Shown here: one piece after another, positions 9,570 through 18,329 of the stretch
Layout of the letters: every line of letters begins with the position of its first letter
How positions within the stretch are numbered: position 1 is the first letter of the stretch
From: an uncultured Aquabacterium sp.
GTDB taxonomy: Bacteria; Pseudomonadota; Gammaproteobacteria; Burkholderiales; Burkholderiaceae_C
NCBI RefSeq assembly: GCF_913773725.1
Contig: NZ_CAJYGK010000145.1
Coordinates: 23,211 to 87,210 of the forward strand
DNA length: 64,000 bases
Direction of reading: 5' to 3'
The notes under the pieces: model-generated
The model's database searches: none
What the model saw: only the letters and a program-made list of their open reading frames with translations
What the model was told of the DNA's origin: nothing
Translations under genes and position numbers: made by a program

Positions 9570-9842
9570 ATGGCACGCACCATCCAATGCAAGCACCTCA
9601 ACAAGGAAGCCGAGGGCCTGGACTTCGCCCCCTATCCCGGTGAGCTGGGCAAGCGCATCTACAACGAAATCTCGAAGGAAGCCTGGCAGATGTGGCTCAA
9701 GCACCAGACCATGCTGGTGAACGAAAACCGCCTGAACCTGGCCGACGCCCGCGCGCGCCAGTACCTGGCCCGCCAGATGGAGCAGTTCTTCTTCGGCGCC
9801 GGCGCCGAACAGGTGCAGGGTTACGTGCCGCCGGCTCAGTGA
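9570..9842 (+). CDS. YggX-like oxidative damage protection / Fe(II)-trafficking protein
   Basis: A 90-residue cytoplasmic protein starting [19 protein letters not shown] with the family signatures [29 protein letters not shown] and [11 protein letters not shown]. YggX proteins protect iron-sulfur clusters against superoxide and are proposed to handle Fe(II). The conserved early Cys (C7) is present. The gene follows argA closely and may be cotranscribed with it. Its last seven bases overlap the end of the convergent membrane-protein gene. Confidence 0.93.
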   Translation: MARTIQCKHLNKEAEGLDFAPYPGELGKRIYNEISKEAWQMWLKHQTMLVNENRLNLADARARQYLARQMEQFFFGAGAEQVQGYVPPAQ

Positions 9843-10612
9843 GCGGCCGCGGGGCGGCTGATCCGCACGGGAAAGATCCGTGCGGGGTGGTCGACCCCCA
9901 TCCACGTGGTGGCGGCCTTGACCGCCACCAGGGCGAAGACACTGCCCATCCACTCGAGCCCTTCTTCGAGGCTCAAGGCCACCAGCAGACCGCGCGGCCA
10001 CGCGTCACCGGCCGCTTCGGCGTGCAGCAAGCGCTCCACCATCGCCTCGCCGCCCTGGGCCAGCACCAGTGTCGCCCCTGAGAGCAGCAGCATCTGCCCG
10101 TCGGGATAACGCCAGCCATCCTCACGGAGGACATAGCGCCAACCGGCCCGGATGCTGGTCGCGAAGGACACGATGACCGCAGCCATCAGCCCCCCGGTGA
10201 TCAGGCGGCGACCGACGTCGATGTCGGGATTCACGTAGTAGCGCCAGGACATCAGCTGCTTGCCGCTGGGCACCCACTCCGGCGGCAGGCCAGCCTCTCG
10301 CACGGCCAGCGTCACGAACACCAGGGCGAAAGCAAGGGCCACCCCGCGCGGTGCGCGGCTGCGCCACAGCAGGTAGAGCGAGGCCAGCGCCCAGGTCAGC
10401 ACGGATGCACGTTCAACGACGCCGTCCTCGGCCATCCACGTTGCCACGGTGTCGGGATTCACCGTAAAGGGCAAGGCCACCAACATGGCCGACACCCCGC
10501 CCCAGCACCACAACACAACACGCAACAACGACACAGACAATCCCGACGGCAAAAGGCCGCGATGATTGTGGTGTGACGCCGTGATGTCAAGCCCCTGATC
10601 CGGACAGCGCAT
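9836..10612 (-). CDS. hypothetical multi-pass membrane protein
   Basis: A 258-residue protein with about six hydrophobic segments, for example [48 protein letters not shown] and [16 protein letters not shown]. Charged loops include [19 protein letters not shown]. No family was recognised. The start is uncertain: the ATG at 10612 has no obvious ribosome-binding site, and the first 25 residues look unlike a membrane protein N terminus. It stands directly downstream of the alpha-E gene on the same strand (25 bases), so it could be the last gene of that operon, but that is only position. Confidence 0.6.
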   Translation of the reverse strand: MRCPDQGLDITASHHNHRGLLPSGLSVSLLRVVLWCWGGVSAMLVALPFTVNPDTVATWMAEDGVVERASVLTWALASLYLLWRSRAPRGVALAFALVFVTLAVREAGLPPEWVPSGKQLMSWRYYVNPDIDVGRRLITGGLMAAVIVSFATSIRAGWRYVLREDGWRYPDGQMLLLSGATLVLAQGGEAMVERLLHAEAAGDAWPRGLLVALSLEEGLEWMGSVFALVAVKAATTWMGVDHPARIFPVRISRPAAAH

Positions 10613-10637
10613 GCTGCCCGGCGGGTGGCGCCGCCGG

Positions 10638-11693
10638 TCAGGCGGGCATCAGGAAGTCGCGGCTGATGCCGTAGCCCAGGTCGCTGACGCGGTCCAGAAA
10701 CTGCGTGAGGTAGGCATGCAGGCCGGTGGCGAGGATCTCGTCGATGCGGCCGAACTGCAGGTCGGCGCGCAGGCGACCCGCCCGGCGCAGCGTCTCATGG
10801 CTGTGGTCATTGGCCACGGCGCGCAGGTTGCTGACCACCTCGTCCATGCAGTAGACGAGCGAGCGCGGCATCTCGGCGCGCAGGATCAGCAGCTCGGCCA
10901 CCTTCTCCGGGCGGATCACGTTGCGGTAGACCTTGCGGTAGACCTCGAAGGCCGAGACCGAGCGCAGCACCGCAGACCAGTGGTAGAAGTCGACTTCCTT
11001 GCCTTCGTTGCCGGCGCCCGAGCCGAAGAACTCGGTGTTGCGGGCGTGGAACTTCACGTCCAGCATGCGCGCCGTGTTGTCGGCTCGCTCCAGGAAGGTG
11101 CCGATGCGCTGGAAGTGAAAGGCCTCGTCCTGCAGCATGGTGCCCAGCGTCACCCCGCGCGACAGGTGCGAGCGGAACTTCACCCACTCGAACACCTCGC
11201 CCGGGTCCCGCTCCAGCATGCCTTCCTTGAGCACGCGGTTGAACTCCAGCCAGGTCTGGTTGGTGGTCTCCCACACCTCGGTGGTGAGGGCCCCGCGCAC
11301 GGCACGGGCATTTTCGCGGGCCGCACGCAGGCAGTTGAGGATGCTCGACGGGTTGCCCGGATCGCTGACCATGAAGGTCATCACGTTGCGGGCCGACAGT
11401 TCGCCGTGCTTCTTGAGGTAGTCGCTGGTCAGCTCGCTGATGCTGAGCAGGCCCTTCCAGCCGTTCTGCGCCGCCTCCTGCGACTGGGGCAGCAGCGAGG
11501 TCTGGTAGTTCACGTCCAGCAGGCGCGCGGTGTTCTCGGCGCGCTCCATGTAGCGGGCCATCCAGAAAAGGTGATCGGCGGTGCGCGACAGCATGGGCTT
11601 GGTCTCCGTGTGCGGGGCCGCCTGGCGCAGGGCCCCGGATTCAGTCTCGATCAGATGGGAGGGCAGATGGTCTTCGATGCGTTCGTTCAGCAT
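10638..11693 (-). CDS. alpha-E domain-containing protein
   Basis: A 351-residue, mostly helical protein with the alpha-E signature MLSRTADHLFWMARYMERAENTARLLD (broken here as SRTADHLFWMARY and MERAENTARLLD). Comparative genomic work has linked alpha-E proteins with circularly permuted ATP-grasp ligases and transglutaminases in a predicted peptide synthesis or tagging system, but their biochemical role is unproven. A strong AGGAGG five bases before the ATG at 11693 favours that start over the internal ATG at 11594, where many relatives begin. It follows the ATP-grasp gene by 39 bases on the same strand, so the two are very likely one operon. Confidence 0.92.
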   Translation of the reverse strand: MLNERIEDHLPSHLIETESGALRQAAPHTETKPMLSRTADHLFWMARYMERAENTARLLDVNYQTSLLPQSQEAAQNGWKGLLSISELTSDYLKKHGELSARNVMTFMVSDPGNPSSILNCLRAARENARAVRGALTTEVWETTNQTWLEFNRVLKEGMLERDPGEVFEWVKFRSHLSRGVTLGTMLQDEAFHFQRIGTFLERADNTARMLDVKFHARNTEFFGSGAGNEGKEVDFYHWSAVLRSVSAFEVYRKVYRNVIRPEKVAELLILRAEMPRSLVYCMDEVVSNLRAVANDHSHETLRRAGRLRADLQFGRIDEILATGLHAYLTQFLDRVSDLGYGISRDFLMPA

Positions 11694-11732
11694 GGTGTCC
11701 TCCTGGTCTGCGGATGTCGATGGGTTGGGGAG

Positions 11733-13166
11733 TCAGCTCTCCAGCACCCAGGTGTCCTTGGTGCCCCCGCCTTGCGAGCTGTTGACCACCAGAGAGCCTT
11801 CCTTGAGCGCCACGCGGGTCAGGCCGCCGGGCACCATGCGCACTTCCTTGCCTGACAGCACGAAGGGCCGCAGGTCGATGTGGCGCGGTGCGATGCCGCT
11901 TTCGACGAAGGTCGGGCAGGTCGACAGCGACAGCGTGGGCTGGGCGATGTAGTTGCTGGGGTTGGCCAGCAGCACCTGGCGGAATTCCTCGACCTCGGCC
12001 TTCGTGGCCGCCGGTCCCACCAGCATGCCGTAGCCCCCGGCGCCGTGCACCTCCTTGACCACCAGCTCGGCCAGGTGATCCAGCGTGTACTGCAGGTCCG
12101 CCTTCTCGCGGCAGATGTAGGTGGGCACGTTCTGCAGGATGGGCTTCTCGCCCAGGTAGAACTCGATCATCCGCGGCACGTAGGGGTAAATCGACTTGTC
12201 GTCGGCAATGCCGGTGCCGAAGGCATTGGCCAGCGTGACGTTGCCGGCGCGGTAGGCGCGCAGCAGGCCGGCCACGCCGAGGGTCGAGTCCTTGCGGAAG
12301 ACCTCCGGGTCCATGAAGTCGTCGTCCACCCGGCGGTAGATCACGTCGACACGCTGCGGGCCGCGCGTGGTGCGCATGTAGACGAAGTCGTCCTTGACGA
12401 AGAGGTCCTGCCCCTCGACCAGCTCGATGCCCATCTGCTGCGCCAGGAAGGCGTGCTCGAAGTAGGCCGAGTTGTACATGCCGGGCGTCAGCACCACGGC
12501 CGTGGGTTCGTTGACCCCGGCTGGCGCCATGGTGCGCAGGGTGTCCAGCAGCAGATCGGGGTAATGGGCGACCGGGGCGACGCGGTGCTCGGCGAACAGC
12601 TCGGGGAAGAGCCGCATCGACATCTTGCGGTTCTCGAGCATGTAGCTCACACCGGAAGGCACACGCAGGTTGTCTTCCAGCACGTAATACGTGCCGCTCC
12701 CATCGGGGTTGCAGGCCCGCACGATGTCGATGCCCGCGATGATGGAGTAGATGCCGCCCGGGACGTTCAGGCCCATCATCTCCTTGCGGAACTGGGCGTT
12801 GTTGAGCACCGGTTCGGCCGGAATGACGCCGGCCTTGAGGATGGCCTGGTCGTGGTAGATGTCTTCGAGGAAGCGGTTGAGCGCCGTGACCCGCTGCCGA
12901 AGACCCTTTTCCATCTCGCGCCATTCGTCGGCGGGGATGATGCGCGGGATGAGATCGAAGGGGATGAGGCGCTCGGTGCCCGCCCCGGTCTCGTCCTTGT
13001 CGCCGTAGACCGCGAAGGTGATGCCCACGCGCCGGAAGATCATCTCGGCTTCTTCGCGGCGGGAGTTCATCAACTCCCGAGGCTGCCGGCCGAGCCAGCG
13101 GTCATAGACCCGGTAGTGGTCGCGCACTTCGGCGCTGCTCACATGCATCTCATCGAAGAATCGCAT
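11733..13166 (-). CDS. circularly permuted ATP-grasp protein (intact motifs)
   Basis: A 477-residue predicted carboxylate-amine ligase. An in-frame ATG exists at 13262, but MRFFDEMHVSSAEVRDHY at 13166 matches the normal family N terminus and has GGGAA upstream. Visible conserved parts are LNVPGGIYSIIAGIDIVRA, the acidic EDN at 164-166, TPGMYNSAYFEHAFLAQQMG, a likely ATP-binding lysine and glycine loop (K371, GGYGM 377-381) and DLRPF at 431-435. These suggest an active ATP-grasp fold. Substrates are unknown; the family is predicted to form peptide or amide bonds. It is transcribed with the alpha-E gene downstream and lies just after the transglutaminase gene. Confidence 0.92.
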   Translation of the reverse strand: MRFFDEMHVSSAEVRDHYRVYDRWLGRQPRELMNSRREEAEMIFRRVGITFAVYGDKDETGAGTERLIPFDLIPRIIPADEWREMEKGLRQRVTALNRFLEDIYHDQAILKAGVIPAEPVLNNAQFRKEMMGLNVPGGIYSIIAGIDIVRACNPDGSGTYYVLEDNLRVPSGVSYMLENRKMSMRLFPELFAEHRVAPVAHYPDLLLDTLRTMAPAGVNEPTAVVLTPGMYNSAYFEHAFLAQQMGIELVEGQDLFVKDDFVYMRTTRGPQRVDVIYRRVDDDFMDPEVFRKDSTLGVAGLLRAYRAGNVTLANAFGTGIADDKSIYPYVPRMIEFYLGEKPILQNVPTYICREKADLQYTLDHLAELVVKEVHGAGGYGMLVGPAATKAEVEEFRQVLLANPSNYIAQPTLSLSTCPTFVESGIAPRHIDLRPFVLSGKEVRMVPGGLTRVALKEGSLVVNSSQGGGTKDTWVLES

Positions 13167-13326
13167 CGTTGGTTCCCGTTGCGGGGTGTGCTGGAAGCTG
13201 CGGTCTTGTAACCCGTTGCACAGAGTGTGCCAGCCGCCAGCAGGGGCATGTTGAGCGGGCACAGCTTTCGGGCATGGCGTCCGCGTGGCGCCACACCAAG
13301 GTGCCTGGGCGTACCGATGTGGTGCG

Positions 13327-14271
13327 TCAGGCGGCAGCGGCGGCCGGCTCTTGCAGCAGACGGGTGGTCACGCGCACCAACAAGGTGTGCTGCCCCCCTC
13401 CGCGGATGACCCCGCGCAGGGGTGTGACGTCCCCGAAATCGCGGCCGTGGGCCACCCGGACGTGGTGGACGCCGGGGATGCAGTTGTTGGTGGGGTCGAG
13501 ATCGAGCCAGTCACCGGCACGCTCGGGCCCCAGGCCCGGCACCCACACACTGACCCACGCATGGGAGGCGTCCGCACCAACCAGGGGCGCCTGACCCGGC
13601 GGGGGGCGCGTCAGCAGGTAGCCGCTGACGTAGCGGGCCGACAGGCCGCAGGCGCGCAGGCAGCCCAGCATGAGGTGAGCAAAGTCCTGACAGACGCCCT
13701 TGCGTCGATCGAACACGTCCAGGATCGGGGTGGAGATGTCGGTGGACGCCGGCGCGTAATCGAAATCGGCATGGATGCGGCGCATCAGGTCGATCGCGGC
13801 AGCCGCCAGCGGGCGGCCCTCCTGCAGCGACAGGCTGGCGTACTCTCGCAGCTCGGCGTGCAAGGGCACGAAGGGCGAGGTGTAGAGGTACTCGGCCGCC
13901 GGCTCGAACGGCGCATGCGCCCGATAGGCCAGGCGTTCACGCACCGCGTCGCACGTGGGACCGCACTCGGGGTCCAGCCCCTCGTATCGGTCACAGACGC
14001 GGACTTCGCTGCGGGCCACGACCTTGAGTTCGGTGTGCGGGGCATGCAGCGCAAAGTACGCCCGGCTGTTGTCGTGGCTGTCGCGGCGCATGCTGTGCTG
14101 CGACGGCGTGGGAGAGACCGCCATCTCGAACACCTCAAGATGCTGGCCGGCATCCGACAGGGGCCGCAGACAGGCCACATGCTGCGCCTGCTCCACCGGG
14201 CTGGCGTACTCGTACAGCGTCTCGTGCTCGACGGACAGGCGGGCCCAGGCCACGTCAGACAGCGTCTTCAT
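13327..14271 (-). CDS. transglutaminase-like cysteine peptidase/transferase family protein
   Basis: A 314-residue protein with an N-terminal beta region (VEHETLYEYASPVEQAQ) and a transglutaminase core. The catalytic triad is visible as Cys194 (RKGVCQDFAHLMLG), His238 (DASHAWVSVW) and Asp259 (WLDLDPTNN). Bacterial members act as cysteine proteases or amide-bond transferases, and the substrate here is unknown. The start at 14271 overlaps the stop of the upstream ATP-grasp/alpha-E fusion in an ATGA, so translation is probably coupled. That makes the longer upstream extension unlikely. Confidence 0.92.
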   Translation of the reverse strand: MKTLSDVAWARLSVEHETLYEYASPVEQAQHVACLRPLSDAGQHLEVFEMAVSPTPSQHSMRRDSHDNSRAYFALHAPHTELKVVARSEVRVCDRYEGLDPECGPTCDAVRERLAYRAHAPFEPAAEYLYTSPFVPLHAELREYASLSLQEGRPLAAAAIDLMRRIHADFDYAPASTDISTPILDVFDRRKGVCQDFAHLMLGCLRACGLSARYVSGYLLTRPPPGQAPLVGADASHAWVSVWVPGLGPERAGDWLDLDPTNNCIPGVHHVRVAHGRDFGDVTPLRGVIRGGGQHTLLVRVTTRLLQEPAAAAA

Positions 14272-16913
14272 GCGCTCACCATCGAATCGGTGGGCTCCGC
14301 ATGCGCGAAGTAGCGCAGCCCCACCTCGTCGGACAGGCGCCAGCTGGTGTCGACAAGGCGGTTGAGCAGGGTCAGCACGCGGGCGTGGCCGTGATCCGGG
14401 TCGCACAGCTCGCCCAGGCTGGCCCCGACGCCCTCGTGGGGCAGCAGCGCCAGCAGATCGCCCCCGCGCTCGCTGCGGACGGGCAGCTTGCCCAGCTCGG
14501 TGCGGAGGCGGCGCAGCACGCAGGCCAGCGCGCGGGGGTTGCTTTCGTCCAGCACCAGCAGCGCCAGCAGGGCCGGCTGCTCGAGGCGACGCTGGTAGCG
14601 GGCGCGGAAGGTGATGGTGCTGTCGAACAGGGTGAGGATCTGGTCGAAGCCCTGGGGGTGGCGCAGCGCGTCGGCCTGCCAGAACGCGCGCAGGAAGGCG
14701 CTGTAGCCATTCAGGCGCTCGATCAGGCGACCGACCGTCAGCAGGCGCCAGCCCGGATCACGGGTCATGCGGTCGGTCTGCGCGCCGGTCACTGCCGCGA
14801 GCTGCATGCCCAGGTGATCCAGAGCCGGCTGAGCCGAGGCAAAGCCGAAAGGCCCCAGTGGCCGGGCGCCGGCGATGGCCGGTGTGTCGGACGACGGGAC
14901 GCCCGGGGTCGCGGCCTGCCGCAGCAGGCGCTGGAAGTCGTCCCCCATGGTGCGCAGCAGCCGGGCGTGGTCGGACGAGAACCGTTCGCGCAGCACCTGG
15001 GCGCAGCGCTGCAGCGCCCCCAGGTTGAAGGCGAGGCTGTAGGCGCCCTGCGTGGCCTGGGCATCGGCCAGGGCCTCCATGGCGGCGCGCTCGAACACCC
15101 GCGGAGACTGCCGCAGGCTCGGCGTCCCGGGGGGCACCATGCCGTTGGCAACGGCGAGGGCCGACAGGGCCTCCAGCACGGCGTCCTCGGGCTCGTCGTC
15201 GGCGGACTGCAGGTTCAGCAGGCCCTGGGCCAGACGCAGCTGCAGTTCGGTGCGCTCGGTGTAGCGCCCCATCCAGAACAGGTTCTCGCCGGTGCGGCTG
15301 GCCACCGGGCGCTGGCGTTGCTCCAGCTCGTCGAGCTTGACACGCGCTGGCAGCATGGAGAAGGTGTCCACCGGGCCGTGCGTCATCACCCAGGTGTCCA
15401 GGCTGGAGCCACCGAGCTGCATCGAGACCGGCCCCGCGTCGCGGGTCGCAATGCGGGTCATGCCGCCGGGCAGCACCTGCCAACCGCCTTGTCCGTCGGC
15501 CAGGGCGTACACGCGCACCGAGGCACCGCGCATCGCGATGCGTTCGCCCTGCCAGACCGGGGCCTGGGCATAGGGCAGGAAGCGCTGCAGGGTGTAGGCG
15601 GCTGGGTCGTGGTCGATGCGGTCGCGCCAGGTATGCAGGGCCGCTTCGGTCAGCGTCGGACCGGTGACCGCATCGAAACTCTGGCGCAGGCGGGGCGAAC
15701 CGAAACCCGGCGTGCCGGCGTACGGAAAGCTCGGGCGGATGACGTGGTCGCCCAGTTCGTCGCGCACGTGCTGCCAGGCCGCGGCCTCGCCACACCACCA
15801 GGTGTCCAGCGAGGGCAACGCGAGGGGCTCGCCCAGCAGCTGCCTTGACAGCGCAGGCAAAAAGCCGTGCACGGCAGGCGACTCCAGAAAGCCCGTCCCC
15901 AGTGCATTGGCCAGCACCACCTTGCCCGCCCGCACGGCCTGCATCAGGCCCGGCACGCCCAGCGTGGAGTCGGGTCGCAGTTCCAGGGGGTCGCAGAAGT
16001 CGTCGTCCAGCCGCCGCAGCAGGCCATGGATGGGCTCGAGCCCCTGCACCGTCTTGAGGTAGACGGTGTCGTCGCGCACGATGAGGTCGCCACCTTCAAC
16101 CAGCGGCAGGCCCAGGTAGCGAGCCAGGTAGGCCTGCTCGAAGTAGGTCTCGTTGTAGGGGCCGGGTGTCAGCAACGCCAGCCGCGGGGTGGCCCCGCCC
16201 GCGCACCCGGCGGCCAGTTCGGTCACGGTGTCGATCAGACGGCGGTAGCCGGTGGCCAGGTGCTGCACGTTCAGCCCGCGGTAGGCCTCCGGGAACAGCC
16301 GCGAGACGATCAACCGGTTCTGCATGACATAGCCAAGGCCAGACGGCGCCTGGGTGCGCTGCGACACGACCGACCAGTCTCCATCGGGCCCCCGCACCAG
16401 GTCGAACGCGGCGACATGCAGGTACACGCCCCCCGCGGGCTGCACGCCCTGGAGGCCGCGCAGGTAACCCGGGTGGCCGTAGACGAGCGCGGCGGGCAAC
16501 AGCGCGTCCTTCAGCACGCGCTGCTCGCCGTACACATCAGCCAGGATGGCATTGAGCAGGCTGGCGCGCTGCGCCACACCCCGCTCCAGAGCGAGCCACT
16601 CGTCGGCATCGATGAGCAGCGGCAGCACCTCGAGCGACCAGGGGCGGCTGGGCCCACCCTGGGCGTTGTAGACGTTGTAGGTGACGCCGTCCTCCTGGAT
16701 CTGGCGGGCCAGCAGGGCCTGCCGCCGCGCCAGGTCATCCAGCGGCGCGCCAAGCTGGGCGGCAAACGCCGCCCACGCCGGCCGCAGCTGCCCGTCCGCG
16801 TCGCGCAGTTCGTCGTGGTGCCCGGCCTCTGCCGCAGCCGCCCGGCGCAGCAGGTCGGCCGGCACCTGGCTGGCGAGATCGGCGTCGTCGAAGAGGGGCA
16901 GAGAGGAAGACAT
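14268..16913 (-). CDS. circularly permuted ATP-grasp / alpha-E fusion protein
   Basis: About 881 residues: an N-terminal circularly permuted ATP-grasp module (to about residue 510) joined to an alpha-E module (RTGENLFWMGRYTERTE, from about 520). Many bacteria encode these as one fused gene beside the stand-alone pair seen at 10638-13166. Unlike the stand-alone paralogue, the nucleotide-site residues look eroded. EDN is replaced by SQR, the Lys/GGYGM block by RPSFPYAGTPG, and DLRPF by MRGASVRV. The fusion may therefore be a non-catalytic partner. Start choice: MSSSLPLFDD at 16913 resembles family starts, while an ATG at 16946 is also possible; neither has a clear ribosome-binding site. Confidence 0.9.
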   Translation of the reverse strand: MSSSLPLFDDADLASQVPADLLRRAAAAEAGHHDELRDADGQLRPAWAAFAAQLGAPLDDLARRQALLARQIQEDGVTYNVYNAQGGPSRPWSLEVLPLLIDADEWLALERGVAQRASLLNAILADVYGEQRVLKDALLPAALVYGHPGYLRGLQGVQPAGGVYLHVAAFDLVRGPDGDWSVVSQRTQAPSGLGYVMQNRLIVSRLFPEAYRGLNVQHLATGYRRLIDTVTELAAGCAGGATPRLALLTPGPYNETYFEQAYLARYLGLPLVEGGDLIVRDDTVYLKTVQGLEPIHGLLRRLDDDFCDPLELRPDSTLGVPGLMQAVRAGKVVLANALGTGFLESPAVHGFLPALSRQLLGEPLALPSLDTWWCGEAAAWQHVRDELGDHVIRPSFPYAGTPGFGSPRLRQSFDAVTGPTLTEAALHTWRDRIDHDPAAYTLQRFLPYAQAPVWQGERIAMRGASVRVYALADGQGGWQVLPGGMTRIATRDAGPVSMQLGGSSLDTWVMTHGPVDTFSMLPARVKLDELEQRQRPVASRTGENLFWMGRYTERTELQLRLAQGLLNLQSADDEPEDAVLEALSALAVANGMVPPGTPSLRQSPRVFERAAMEALADAQATQGAYSLAFNLGALQRCAQVLRERFSSDHARLLRTMGDDFQRLLRQAATPGVPSSDTPAIAGARPLGPFGFASAQPALDHLGMQLAAVTGAQTDRMTRDPGWRLLTVGRLIERLNGYSAFLRAFWQADALRHPQGFDQILTLFDSTITFRARYQRRLEQPALLALLVLDESNPRALACVLRRLRTELGKLPVRSERGGDLLALLPHEGVGASLGELCDPDHGHARVLTLLNRLVDTSWRLSDEVGLRYFAHAEPTDSMVSA

Positions 16914-17109
16914 CAGGGGCGCTCGGAACAACATCGGCCCGGCCATGAGGTGACCGGGTGTCGCATTGTCGGCGATGCAAGCAAGAGGCTTACCACGCGT
17001 TCACCCGGGGCGCCCTGGCCGAATGGTGGAACCCGTCACGAACAGGGCAGCACGAAGGGGCCGGAAACGCGCGCGTACACTCGTCGCCGACCTCGCTCCT
17101 CAGATCGCC

Positions 17110-18318
17110 ATGCCCTCCATGAACCGATTCCGCCTGCTGTCGTCCCCCTCGTCGCTTCCGCGCCCTGCCCTGCTCGCAAGCAGCGTGCTGATCCTGGCCC
17201 TGCTGGGGGCCTGCGGCCAGCGGGAACAGGCTGCTGAGGGCGCCGCGGCGTCGGCCCCGGCGGCGGCCAGCGCGGCATCGGCCGCCCGGGCGGCGCTGAC
17301 GGTGAACGTCACAAGGCTGGAGGCCGCCTCCTGGCCCCGTACCGTGAGCGCGGATGGCAGCGTCGCGGCCTGGCAGGAAGCCATCGTCGGCGCCGAGACC
17401 GCGGGCCTGCGCCTGCAGCAGGTGCTGGTGAACGTCGGTGACACCGTGCGCCGGGGGCAGGTTCTGGCCGTGTTCCGTGAAGACTCGGTTCAGGCCGAGG
17501 TGGCCGCCACGCGTGCCGCCGTGGCGGAAGCGCAGGCGGCACTGGCCGAAGCCCGCGCGAATGCCGAGCGAGCCCGCCAACTGCAGCCCCAGGGCTTCAT
17601 GAGCGCGCAGCAGGTGCAGCAGGCCATCACCGTGGAACAGACCGCACGGGCGCGCGTGGACGCACAGAAAGCCCGGCTCGCGGTGGATGAGCTGCGGCTG
17701 TCTCATGCACGCGTGGTCGCCCCCGACGACGGCGTGATCTCGGCACGCAGCGCCACCGTCGGCAGCGTGGTGCAGCCCGGGCAGGAGTTGTTCCGCCTGA
17801 TTCGCCAGGGTCGACTGGAATGGCGCGGCGAGGTGCCGCAGGCGGACCTGCCGCAGATCAAGACGGGCCAGACCGTGCAACTGTCGCTGGCCGGTGGCAC
17901 CCCGCTGACCGGCAAGGTGCGCGCGCTGGCCCCGACGGTGAACCCGTCTACCCGGCTGGGCCTGGTGTATGTGGACCTGCCGGCTGGCAGCCCGGCCCAG
18001 GCCGGCATGTTCGCCAGCGGCCGGATCGAACTCGGCCGGGTGGCCGCCCAGACCGTGCCGCAAAGCGCCGTGCTCCTGCGCGAAGGCTTCCACCTGGCCT
18101 ATGTGGTGGGCGCCGATCAACGCCTGCGCGCCGTGAAGGTGCAGGTGGGCCGCCGCGAAGGAGACCGCATCGAGGTGCGCAGCGGGCTGTCGCCCGACGA
18201 CCGGGTGGTGGTGGCCGGCGGGGCCTTCCTCAGTGATGGCGATGTGGTCCGGGTGGTGGACACCCCCGCCGCGCCGACACCCGCATCGGCCGCCTCCGCC
18301 GCTTCGGCCGCGCGCTGA
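17110..18318 (+). CDS. RND efflux periplasmic adaptor lipoprotein
   Basis: A 402-residue membrane-fusion protein. The N terminus is a signal peptide with lipobox LLGAC (Cys about 34), so it should be anchored by lipid to the inner membrane facing the periplasm. It has the lipoyl/hairpin/beta-barrel plan: QVLVNVGDTVRRGQVLAVF, an Ala-rich coiled coil (about residues 130-180), RVVAPDDGVISARSATVG and a barrel region. It would link the RND pump encoded 11 bases downstream to an outer-membrane channel, but no TolC-like gene is present here. The open frame extends upstream to 16966; the ATG at 17110 (or MNRF at 17119) is chosen because the signal peptide starts there. Confidence 0.93.
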   Translation: MPSMNRFRLLSSPSSLPRPALLASSVLILALLGACGQREQAAEGAAASAPAAASAASAARAALTVNVTRLEAASWPRTVSADGSVAAWQEAIVGAETAGLRLQQVLVNVGDTVRRGQVLAVFREDSVQAEVAATRAAVAEAQAALAEARANAERARQLQPQGFMSAQQVQQAITVEQTARARVDAQKARLAVDELRLSHARVVAPDDGVISARSATVGSVVQPGQELFRLIRQGRLEWRGEVPQADLPQIKTGQTVQLSLAGGTPLTGKVRALAPTVNPSTRLGLVYVDLPAGSPAQAGMFASGRIELGRVAAQTVPQSAVLLREGFHLAYVVGADQRLRAVKVQVGRREGDRIEVRSGLSPDDRVVVAGGAFLSDGDVVRVVDTPAAPTPASAASAASAAR

Positions 18319-18329
18319 AGGACACGGCC

